A DNA stretch of 6,006 bases from an uncultured Eubacteriales bacterium (GTDB taxonomy: Bacteria; Bacillota; Clostridia; Peptostreptococcales; Anaerovoracaceae), in contig USBT01000055.1 of NCBI GenBank assembly GCA_900553025.1, forward strand, positions 1-6,006, written 5' to 3'. The notes under the pieces were generated by a model. The model saw nothing but the letters and a program-made list of their open reading frames with translations, made no database searches and had not been told where the DNA came from. Each line of letters begins with the position of its first letter. Position 1 is the first letter of the stretch. Positions 1 to 5,318 of this stretch are shown piece by piece. The position numbers and the translations under genes are program-made.

Positions 1-148
1 GTGTAGTTTTTCCTGACCCTGACTCTCCCATTATTGCAACAAACTCTCCCTCTTCAAGCGAGAAATTTATTCCATTCAGAGCTACAGTCTGGCTCCCTGT
101 TCCCTTTGAATATATCTTTGTAAGATTCTTTACTTCTAACATTGCCAT
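1..148 (-). CDS. bceA: ABC transporter ATP-binding protein, BceA-like (N-terminal part, runs off the window)
   Basis: Only the first 49 codons are present, and the gene continues past the low-coordinate edge. The translation begins MAMLEVKNLTKIYSKG and reaches a Walker A motif, GESGSGKTT, at about residues 40-48, so this is the nucleotide-binding subunit of an ABC transporter. The start is ATG at 148, with the strong SD GAGGAGG at 159-165 (10-nt spacer). A second ATG two codons later is less well placed. The LEVKNLTKIY / GESGSGKTT pattern is common to the MacB/LolD/BceA group, so the fragment alone does not fix the subfamily. The BceA assignment rests on context: it follows a BceR/BceS pair and a BceR-type operator. 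In that family the ATPase works with a large 10-helix permease (BceB) that removes or shields against cell-wall-active peptides such as bacitracin and also acts as the sensor for BceS. The permease gene would be expected just outside the window. Confidence 0.8.
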   Translation of the reverse strand, partial: MAMLEVKNLTKIYSKGTGSQTVALNGINFSLEEGEFVAIMGESGSGKTT

Positions 149-182
149 TATAAATTTTCCTCCTCAATCAAACTATATCTAA

Positions 183-211
183 ATTATAATATCTCCTTAA
201 AAGCCTTGCAT
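183..211 (-). promoter_or_regulatory. Predicted promoter of the ABC transporter operon
   Basis: On the minus strand a perfect TATAAT -10 box lies at 188-183. Seventeen bases upstream, the -35 position (211-206) reads ATGCAA, only 3 of 6 matches to TTGACA. Transcription would start near 176, giving a leader of about 28 nt that contains the GAGGAGG SD. A strong -10 with a poor -35, with a regulator half-site ending about 10 bp upstream of the -35, is the layout expected of an activator-dependent promoter. The -10 is seen directly; the start site is inferred. Confidence 0.65.
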
Positions 212-221
212 TTATTTAATC

Positions 222-226
222 TTACA
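222..226 (-). promoter_or_regulatory. Secondary BceR half-site (TGTAA)
   Basis: The octamer TGTAAGAT occurs on the minus strand at 246-239 (right arm of the main operator) and again at 226-219, exactly 20 bp apart, about two helical turns. The second copy has no matching TNACA arm. A main site plus a weaker promoter-proximal site separated by a G-rich linker is an arrangement reported for the B. subtilis bceA promoter. Here the linker includes the run GGGG at 236-233. The secondary site would sit around -48, close to where RNA polymerase binds. Confidence 0.5.
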
Positions 227-263
227 AAAACACCCCATATCTTACATTTTTGTAAGTATGGGG
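226..263 (-). terminator. Rho-independent terminator of the bceRS transcript, overlapping the operator
   Basis: Read on the minus strand, CCCCATA (263-257) pairs with TATGGGG (239-233) and CTTAC (256-252) pairs with GTAAG (245-241). There is a single bulged A at 240 and a 6-nt loop AAAAAT, giving a 12-bp stem with four G-C pairs at its base. It is followed at once by TGTTTTT (232-226). It lies 20 bp past the kinase stop codon, the normal position for an intrinsic terminator. The upper stem is the BceR operator, so one sequence appears to serve both purposes. Confidence 0.7.
242..255 (-). promoter_or_regulatory. BceR-type operator, TTACA-N4-TGTAA
   Basis: The 14-bp sequence TTACATTTTTGTAA is an inverted repeat of TTACA/TGTAA separated by four T. 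It matches exactly the TNACA-N4-TGTAA pattern described for Bacillus subtilis BceR-like regulators (BceR, PsdR, YxdJ). Its centre lies about 72 bp upstream of the predicted ABC-gene start of transcription. The cognate-type regulator and kinase genes lie immediately upstream, so the likely ligand is the response regulator encoded at 1233-2024. Binding itself is inference. Confidence 0.8.
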
Positions 264-283
264 TCAATCCATCCTCATTTGAT

Positions 284-1249
284 TTATATTAAGTCACGGG
301 GGAAGAATATACGAAATTCGCTTCCAACACCCTGCCTTGATTCTACGTAAATACAACATCCAAGTCTATCAAATATTTTCTTGGCAAGATATAGGCCTAC
401 TCCAGTAGAATTTCTATACCCCTTGCCATTGAAGCCCGAATATCCCCTGTCAAAGATTTTAGGCAAATCAGATTCTGGAATGCCGATGCCTGTATCCTTA
501 ATAACAAGAGAATTCTCCTCATTAGAAAAATAGATTTTTACCGATTCCCCTGTCGCATACTTCGCTTCATTCGATATCAACTGCTCAATTGCAAGCGTGA
601 GCCAATTAGAATCACTTATTACATTTCTTTCTATTTCTGTATATTGCACATTAATATCTTCGTTTATAAACAAAACAGCGTATTTTTTAAGTAAGCTCTT
701 AATAATTTTATTTAAATCTACATAATCAACAAAAATCTCCGTATCATCATTTGAAAGCTTAAGATACCCAAGAGCCATATCTGAATACTTTTCAATTTGT
801 AGCACTTCTGCTCTCAGCTGCTGTCTTTCAGCTGTGTTCAAATTTGATACACTATTATGCCCGTCTACCAGTTTTGATGATGACAAAAGAAGCTTCGAAG
901 CTGCAATCGGCGTTTTAATTTGATGTACCCATACCAGAAAGAAGTCAAGAATATCAGTTTTCAGTTCTGCCATATCATTTACCTTTTGCTTATATTTCTG
1001 GCTAAGCTCAGCATATTGCTTCTCAAGCTTCTTCCTACGTTTAAGCTTTATTAGCATGTATATGCAATAGAAGAGAAATGTTATCAAGAAAATCTCAGAA
1101 GCTAAAATTATTAAATCTGATTTATTTGATGTGAACTTCATTAGGAATAGGAGAATCATTAAAAATATGCCTCCACCCATGCCGAAAGGCAATACAGATT
1201 TAATAAAAATATATATGTAATCTCTTATATTTTTACTTCCTGAGTCCAT
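284..1249 (-). CDS. bceS: BceS-like intramembrane-sensing histidine kinase
   Basis: The 321-residue protein has two N-terminal membrane helices (about residues 10-38 and 46-68) joined by only a short loop (KFTSNKSD), so there is no extracellular sensor domain. This is the mark of intramembrane-sensing kinases, which receive their signal from a BceAB-type transporter. After a basic segment (KLKRRKK) comes the phosphoacceptor box VWVHQIKTP with His109. The ATPase domain follows: N-box LISNEAKYA (Asn227), G1 box DTGIGIP (252-258), the GYSG stretch and G2 box STGVGL (281-286), all intact. Length is close to B. subtilis BceS (334 residues). The start is ATG at 1249, preceded by AAGGTG with a 6-nt spacer. 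The frame is open back to a TTG at 1285, but that would add twelve residues without a better SD. The gene overlaps the end of the regulator gene by 17 nt, suggesting translational coupling. The substrate is expected to be Asp51 of that regulator. Confidence 0.93.
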   Translation of the reverse strand: MDSGSKNIRDYIYIFIKSVLPFGMGGGIFLMILLFLMKFTSNKSDLIILASEIFLITFLFYCIYMLIKLKRRKKLEKQYAELSQKYKQKVNDMAELKTDILDFFLVWVHQIKTPIAASKLLLSSSKLVDGHNSVSNLNTAERQQLRAEVLQIEKYSDMALGYLKLSNDDTEIFVDYVDLNKIIKSLLKKYAVLFINEDINVQYTEIERNVISDSNWLTLAIEQLISNEAKYATGESVKIYFSNEENSLVIKDTGIGIPESDLPKIFDRGYSGFNGKGYRNSTGVGLYLAKKIFDRLGCCIYVESRQGVGSEFRIFFPRDLI

Positions 1250-2024
1250 ACCCAACACCTTTTTTGGTAATAATAAGATTTTCAAGACCCATATTTTTAA
1301 GCTTCTTTCTCAGCCTTGCAACATTGACCGCAAGTGTGTTATCATCGATAAAATCTTCGCCCTGCCAGCACACTTCAATAATCGCTTGGCGCGAAACGAA
1401 TCCACCTTGTGCATTTATAAGCTCTTGTAAAATCATCATTTCGGTTTTGGTGAGATCTATCTGTCCTGCTGAATCTCCTGCTAAATCTCTTGCTGCATGT
1501 CCTGCTGGATCTCCTGCCGAAGCTTCCGCTGAAGCTCTTGCTAGTTCTCCTAATGAATCTCTATCTGAAGCTTCTTGTGAGCATACAAGCAGACCCCTGC
1601 TAGAATCTAGTTCTATACGACCATAATCCTGTGATACGAACTCATATTTTTTTGTATCAGAAAAATCATAAGCTCTCCGCAAAATTGCTTCAATTTTTGC
1701 TCTAACGACATATAAATCAAACGGCTTGGTAATATAATTATCTCCACCAGCCTGCATGCCGGTTACAATATCCAGAGCTTCATTCTTTGATGAAATAAAA
1801 ACTATAGGCACATTCGATAGCTTCCTTATTTCTTGACACCAAAAATATCCATTCCTGCTTGGAAGTATCACATCAATCAAAACCAAGTCTGGCTTAATAT
1901 TATCAAAATCTTTTATTGGATTTTGAAAGTTTTCTTGCAAAAAAACGTCATAACCCCAATTTACAAGCTCCTTGCCAAGGTACTCTCTAATTGTTCTATC
2001 ATCCTCAATTATAAGTATTTTCAT
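1233..2024 (-). CDS. bceR: BceR-like OmpR-family response regulator with a repeat-encoded insert
   Basis: This 263-residue protein has an N-terminal receiver domain (about 1-117) with the acidic pocket E7-D8-D9, phosphoacceptor Asp51 in LVLIDVILP, Ser78/Ser79 at the switch position and Lys100 in ITKPF. A C-terminal OmpR-type winged helix (about 188-263) ends in DNTLAVNVARLRKKLKNMG and GVGYGLRK. The phrases NVPIVFISS, DNTLAVNV and RLRKKL closely resemble B. subtilis BceR. Between the two domains, about residues 149-188 are an Ala/Gly/Ser/Asp-rich stretch encoded by 12-bp tandem units. It falls where BceR has only a short turn before the LTK-EM helix, and explains why this protein is about 30 residues longer than the usual 230 or so. 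The start is ATG at 2024, with only a weak SD (TAGGGTAG). It lies 19 nt after the aspartokinase stop, so it is probably expressed from read-through of that gene or an unseen internal promoter. Predicted role: once phosphorylated by the adjacent kinase, it activates the ABC transporter promoter. Confidence 0.93.
   Translation of the reverse strand: MKILIIEDDRTIREYLGKELVNWGYDVFLQENFQNPIKDFDNIKPDLVLIDVILPSRNGYFWCQEIRKLSNVPIVFISSKNEALDIVTGMQAGGDNYITKPFDLYVVRAKIEAILRRAYDFSDTKKYEFVSQDYGRIELDSSRGLLVCSQEASDRDSLGELARASAEASAGDPAGHAARDLAGDSAGQIDLTKTEMMILQELINAQGGFVSRQAIIEVCWQGEDFIDDNTLAVNVARLRKKLKNMGLENLIITKKGVGYGLRK
1462..1581 (-). repeat. In-frame 12-bp minisatellite, ten degenerate units
   Basis: Ten consecutive 12-bp units can be aligned without gaps. 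On the plus strand the commonest form is TCTCCTGCTGAA. Units start at 1462, 1474, 1486, 1498, 1510, 1522, 1534, 1546, 1558 and 1570. The units nearest 1462 are the most alike; those towards 1581 are more diverged. On the coding strand each unit gives four residues, with loose consensus (S/L/P)-A-G-D, for example SAGD, PAGH, LAGD and SAGQ. Because the period is a multiple of three, gain or loss of a unit keeps the regulator in frame. Confidence 0.85.
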
Positions 2025-2043
2025 GCAAAACTACCCTAAATAC

Positions 2044-3369
2044 TCAGATTTCCTCGTCCTCAAACGCCCCGTAAATGGCTCTAATGGCATCTCCCATCTG
2101 GTTGTTTTCAACACCTATTATAATATTCATCTCCGATGAGCCTTGGTCTATCATCCTGACGTTTATATCCGCCTCTGCAAGTGCAGTGAAAAGCCTTGCA
2201 GAAACACCTATGTTCGATGTCATGCCCTGTCCAACCGTCGCAATCAAGGCAATATTTTGGAATACCTCTATATTATCAGGCTCAAGCTGAATCTTGATTT
2301 GACTAATCACCTCATCAAGCTTATCCCCAAGCGAATCATTTGAAAGCACGACTGACATAGTGTCGATTCCACTAGGAAGGTGCTCAAAATTGACATCAAG
2401 GTCCTCGAGTATGCTAAGCAGCCTACGAACAAATCCACGGCCAGTGCTCATCATATTCTTATATAGAGCTATAACTGTGAAATCCTTAGATCCTGCTATT
2501 CCCGTGATTATTCTGTTTGAGCTTGGATCGTGGTGCGCTGTAATAAACGTTCCCTTATCCTTAGGAACATTTGTATTTCTGATGTTTATAGGAATATTGG
2601 CAATACGAGCAGGATAAATAGCATCCTCGTGCAAAACAGATGCTCCCATATATGACAGCTCCCTAAGCTCCTTATAAGATATTGAATCTATCGGTTTTGG
2701 ATTATCCACAATTCTAGGATCAGCCATCAAGAATCCTGATACATCTGTCCAGTTCTCGTAAACCGATGCCTCTATTGCCTTGGCAACGAGCGCTCCTGTG
2801 ATATCAGACCCTCCACGCGAAAATGTTCTAATTCTCGTGCTCCCCTTCTCGGAGCCGTAAAATCCAGGTATGACAGCTGTTTTGTGCTTGGATAATTCTT
2901 CCGATAATGCGGCATCCGTCGCATCGTGCAGTAATTTGCCTTTCTCGTCAAACAAAATAAGTCCAGCAGAGTCAACAAAATCGTATCCAAGGTAGGCTGC
3001 AATCATAACGGCATTTAGGTATTCTCCACGGCTCACGATGTATTCAGTCGATGAACCCTCGTTTATCTTTTGCCTGATTATATCGAAGTGTTTGTCAAGC
3101 ACGCCGTCAACGCCAAGCTTATGAGCGACTGCAACGTAGCGGTCGACAATTACTTCAAAGAGTTGTTCCCATGGCAGATTGTGATCTATATGCGTCTTGC
3201 AAAGGTAAAGAAGGTCCGTTATTTTGTTATCTCCCTCGTATCTCTTGCCGGGTGCTGACACAATTATGTAATTTCGTCCCTCATCCTGTAGAATTATATC
3301 CCTCGTTTTGATTATCTGTATGCTGTCTGCAACCGATGAACCGCCGAATTTTGCGACCTTAATATCCAT
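2044..3369 (-). CDS. lysC: Aspartate kinase (monofunctional, two ACT domains)
   Basis: The enzyme phosphorylates L-aspartate with ATP to 4-phospho-L-aspartate, the first step towards lysine, threonine and methionine. The 441 residues start with the nucleotide-binding motif VAKFGGSS (5-12). They continue with the substrate-site motif IVSRGEYLNA (111-120), then TFSRGGSDITGAL (182-194), TDVSGFLMADPRIV (208-221) and LSYMGASVLHEDA (238-250), all typical of aspartokinases. Two ACT domains follow, at about 297-365 (including EHLPSGIDTMSVV) and about 372-438 (including STGRGF-like and SSEMNIIIGV segments), the usual site of feedback inhibition by end-product amino acids. Length and layout resemble the YclM/ThrD type of B. 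subtilis more than the split alpha/beta type; which amino acid inhibits it cannot be read here. Start ATG at 3369 has AAGGAG at 3386-3381. The 99-bp gap upstream is too short for a complete lysine riboswitch, and no T-box is visible there. Confidence 0.95.
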   Translation of the reverse strand: MDIKVAKFGGSSVADSIQIIKTRDIILQDEGRNYIIVSAPGKRYEGDNKITDLLYLCKTHIDHNLPWEQLFEVIVDRYVAVAHKLGVDGVLDKHFDIIRQKINEGSSTEYIVSRGEYLNAVMIAAYLGYDFVDSAGLILFDEKGKLLHDATDAALSEELSKHKTAVIPGFYGSEKGSTRIRTFSRGGSDITGALVAKAIEASVYENWTDVSGFLMADPRIVDNPKPIDSISYKELRELSYMGASVLHEDAIYPARIANIPINIRNTNVPKDKGTFITAHHDPSSNRIITGIAGSKDFTVIALYKNMMSTGRGFVRRLLSILEDLDVNFEHLPSGIDTMSVVLSNDSLGDKLDEVISQIKIQLEPDNIEVFQNIALIATVGQGMTSNIGVSARLFTALAEADINVRMIDQGSSEMNIIIGVENNQMGDAIRAIYGAFEDEEI

Positions 3370-3431
3370 TTATACTGATTCTCCTTAAACCAACTTTATA
3401 TACACTGCTTGTGAACTATCCATAAGCTAAA

Positions 3432-3455
3432 ACCAATGGGATTACCAATGGGTTT
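3432..3455. repeat. Two 12-bp tandem repeats in the gap before the aspartokinase
   Basis: The plus strand reads ACCAATGGGATT then ACCAATGGGTTT, two adjacent 12-bp units differing at one base (3432-3443 and 3444-3455). They lie about 14 bp past the stop of the 153-residue gene. On the minus strand they can fold as an imperfect hairpin (AAACC/GGTTT, AT/AT and GG/CC pairs with two mismatches, loop TAAT) followed by TTTT. It could be a weak terminator or a binding site; neither is convincing alone. Confidence 0.5.
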
Positions 3456-3468
3456 GCGGTAGCCCTAT

Positions 3469-3930
3469 TTAAAGCTCTATCTTCTTCGATCTCGACTTCA
3501 CTTCCTCAAGCTGCTGGTGAAGCCTCTCATACGCGCTGTGAAGCTCGTCAAGGTCATCTGCATCAACATTATGCTTAAGGAACAAATCCTCAGCGGCAAG
3601 CTGGAATCTAATATGACTTTTTACAAGCTGTAGATATGTATCATAATTTTTACTATGATAAGCATTGCGGAAGCTAGCCACATCGTCTTTTACTATATCA
3701 ATAAGTGCCGATTCATCGAACATTCTGCCAAGAAGCATTGGATATGGGCTCATTCTCTCAACATAAATTTCGCCATTTTCCTTGATTTCGTAAACATAGG
3801 TAACCTTAACATCAGGTGCTATTTGAAAGGTAACAATATTGATGTGTGCTAGGTGCGTCTTGATTGAATCTGCCCCTGCTTGTCTTAGGACGATATTTAT
3901 CATATCATCGTTAAAAGTATCGTTGAACAT
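3469..3930 (-). CDS. Conserved-looking hypothetical protein, 153 residues
   Basis: I do not recognise the family. It appears soluble, with no signal peptide or membrane segment. The middle (about 28-60, INIVTFQIAP, VKVTYVYEIK, GEIYVERM) looks like a beta-sheet, and about 72-120 is helical. The last 30 residues (DELHSAYERLHQQLEEVKSR and the basic tail SKKIEL) are a charged amphipathic helix likely to form a coiled coil. Start ATG at 3930 has GAGGT at 3941-3937 with a 6-nt spacer, a good SD. Codon use and composition resemble the neighbours, and the frame is open without breaks, so it is very probably a real gene. It lies between the permease (109 bp upstream) and the aspartokinase (99 bp downstream) on the same strand. 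That position does not by itself reveal a function. Confidence 0.8.
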   Translation of the reverse strand: MFNDTFNDDMINIVLRQAGADSIKTHLAHINIVTFQIAPDVKVTYVYEIKENGEIYVERMSPYPMLLGRMFDESALIDIVKDDVASFRNAYHSKNYDTYLQLVKSHIRFQLAAEDLFLKHNVDADDLDELHSAYERLHQQLEEVKSRSKKIEL

Positions 3931-3931
3931 T

Positions 3932-3961
3932 TTTAAACCTCTTTAAACCTCTGTAAATCTC
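3932..3961 (-). repeat. Triplicated 10-bp unit carrying the SD of the 153-residue gene
   Basis: The plus strand reads TTTAAACCTC twice in tandem (3932-3941, 3942-3951), then the diverged copy TGTAAATCTC (3952-3961). On the mRNA each perfect copy reads GAGGTTTAAA, so the ribosome-binding core GAGGT occurs twice, 6 and 16 nt before the ATG at 3930. Only the nearer copy is ideally placed. Confidence 0.7.
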
Positions 3962-4039
3962 TTTTAAGACAATTTTTTTAAGCTTCTAAATCTTAAATCA
4001 TATACCAATGCTTTAAATAATTATAATGTATTCTAAGCA

Positions 4040-5305
4040 TTAATATCTCAGTAACATAAATGCCGAAGCAACGACAATAGAAAGTATCATTACAGGCATT
4101 CCAATCTTAATAAAACTCTTAAATGTAATGGGATAACCTTGTTTATTGCTGATTCCTACGAGCACCACATTAGCCGATGCTCCAACCAGCGTTCCATTGC
4201 CACCAAGACAAGCGCCAAGAGAAATTGCCCACCACAGCGGCACAGTATCGATCCCATCGTTTCCCATAGCGATAATCATAGGTATCATCGTTGCAACAAA
4301 GGGGATATTATCAAGGAATGACGACAAAATAGCCGAACCCCAAAGCAGTACGATCATTGTGAGCATAATATTACCGTCTGTAAAGGCAATTAGTTCTTTC
4401 GCTAAGCTGTCTATTACGCCTGTTTCAACCAAGCCGCCGACAACGATGAAAAGCCCTACAAAGAAAAGAATTGTTCCCCACTCAGCGTCAACTATTATAT
4501 GCTCAACATTGACTTTCCCGAAAATCATCATAGCAGTAGCAGCGGTAAGAGCAACTACAGATGATTCTATACCAAGGAGCCCGTGAAACATAAATCCAAA
4601 TAGGACAAGAGCAATGATAATAAGGCTTTTCCTTAGAAGACCCATGTCCTCAATTGCTTTTTCTTCATCCATATTCATGACTTTTTGAATAGCCTCATCG
4701 CTTGCCCCGAGATTTCGACCGTAAAAAAATCTGAACAATAGGATGATAACAGCCATTATTGCCACTGCAACTACGCCTGTATTTGTCAGAAAATCTATAA
4801 AATTCAAATGCGCTGCGCTACCTATCATAATATTTGGAGGGTCACCTATTAGCGTACCCGTACCACCGATATTTGAACTCATTATCTGTGTCAGCAAAAA
4901 TGGAACTGGGTCAAGCTCAAGCACCTGACAAATGGCAATTGTCATAGGACCAACAAGCAAAACAGTTGTAACGTTATCTAAGAATGCGGACAAAACAGCT
5001 GTTAAAACCATGAAGCTGACCATGATTTTCCAAGGATCGCCCTTTGCAAGCTTCGCTGCTTTGATTGCAATATATTCAAACAATCCAGATCTTTTTACAC
5101 CAGATACAAATATCATCATTCCGATAAGCACCCCGATTGTGTTAAAGTCAACATATTCAATTGCTTTTTCTACGTCAAGAATATGCAAGAAAAACAACGC
5201 CATAGCCCCTGCAAGTGCCGCCGCGGTTCTGTGAATTTTCTCCGACATGATAGCTATCATTACAAGAAAAAATACAATAATTGTCAAAATCTGATTTGTT
5301 TCCAA
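4040..5305 (-). CDS. ArsB/NhaD-type ion transporter superfamily permease
   Basis: This 421-residue protein is almost entirely hydrophobic and is an inner-membrane transporter of the ion transporter (IT) superfamily (ArsB, NhaD, SLC13, P-protein). The fold is an internal repeat, and matching motifs can be seen in each half: SAFLDNVTTVLL (106-117) with SSFLDNIPFVATMIP (328-342), and GGTGTLIGDPPNIMIG (147-162) with LGGNGTLVGASANVVLVG (367-384). These pairs are the re-entrant hairpin tips and unwound helices that hold substrate and ion. The halves are joined by a charged cytoplasmic stretch at about 192-224. Substrate cannot be read from sequence: members carry arsenite, Na+/H+, or di- and tricarboxylates. 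No ArsR or ArsC gene lies nearby, so arsenite is not supported. The start is TTG at 5305, because GGAGG sits 7 nt upstream and no other start lies close to it. It follows metK by 13 nt and is probably co-transcribed with it. Confidence 0.9.
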   Translation of the reverse strand: METNQILTIIVFFLVMIAIMSEKIHRTAAALAGAMALFFLHILDVEKAIEYVDFNTIGVLIGMMIFVSGVKRSGLFEYIAIKAAKLAKGDPWKIMVSFMVLTAVLSAFLDNVTTVLLVGPMTIAICQVLELDPVPFLLTQIMSSNIGGTGTLIGDPPNIMIGSAAHLNFIDFLTNTGVVAVAIMAVIILLFRFFYGRNLGASDEAIQKVMNMDEEKAIEDMGLLRKSLIIIALVLFGFMFHGLLGIESSVVALTAATAMMIFGKVNVEHIIVDAEWGTILFFVGLFIVVGGLVETGVIDSLAKELIAFTDGNIMLTMIVLLWGSAILSSFLDNIPFVATMIPMIIAMGNDGIDTVPLWWAISLGACLGGNGTLVGASANVVLVGISNKQGYPITFKSFIKIGMPVMILSIVVASAFMLLRY

Positions 5306-5317
5306 ATATCTACCTCC
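5306..5317 (-). promoter_or_regulatory. SD that decides the TTG start of the permease
   Basis: GGAGG at 5317-5313 is followed by the 7-nt spacer TAGATAT and then TTG at 5305. The SD begins one base after the metK stop codon TAG (5321-5319), so ribosomes finishing metK stop directly over it. The first in-frame ATG is 14 codons further in, inside the first membrane helix, and lacks such an SD. Confidence 0.8.
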
Positions 5318-5318
5318 A

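Noticed and set aside
1250..1285. Upstream TTG start for the histidine kinase
   Set aside because: It would add twelve residues read from the regulator's 3' end and enlarge the overlap to 53 nt. ATG at 1249 has a usable SD and gives a family-like N-terminus.
1264..1626. Open frame of 120 codons on the plus strand opposite the response regulator
   Set aside because: It is kept open by the 12-bp repeat, which has no stops in this frame, and is antisense to a clear OmpR-family gene. No SD or recognisable domain.
2772..3002. Minus-strand 76-codon frame inside the aspartokinase gene
   Set aside because: It overlaps the conserved kinase core in another frame and has no plausible start context.
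3370..3468. Lysine riboswitch or T-box leader upstream of the aspartokinase
   Set aside because: The gap is only 99 bp, with no T-box sequence and no strong terminator hairpin; a full lysine riboswitch needs more room.
4020..4025. Perfect TATAAT on the minus strand after the permease, as a promoter for the 153-residue gene
   Set aside because: No -35-like hexamer lies at 16-18 bp and there is no extended -10. A six-base AT match is expected by chance in this AT-rich gap.
4009..4040. Inverted repeat ATGCTT/AAGCAT at the permease stop as a terminator
   Set aside because: The stem is only 6 bp, the loop is a 20-nt AT-rich stretch, and no T-run follows on the minus strand.
4146..4586. Plus-strand 146-codon open frame opposite the permease
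   Set aside because: It is antisense to well-conserved IT-family motifs; its Pro/Thr/Ser-rich product is what a hydrophobic gene gives when read backwards. No SD or similarity to known proteins.
4040..5305. Arsenite efflux pump (ArsB proper)
   Set aside because: The motifs are shared by the whole IT superfamily, and there is no arsenic regulator or reductase in the visible neighbourhood. Only the superfamily call is supported.
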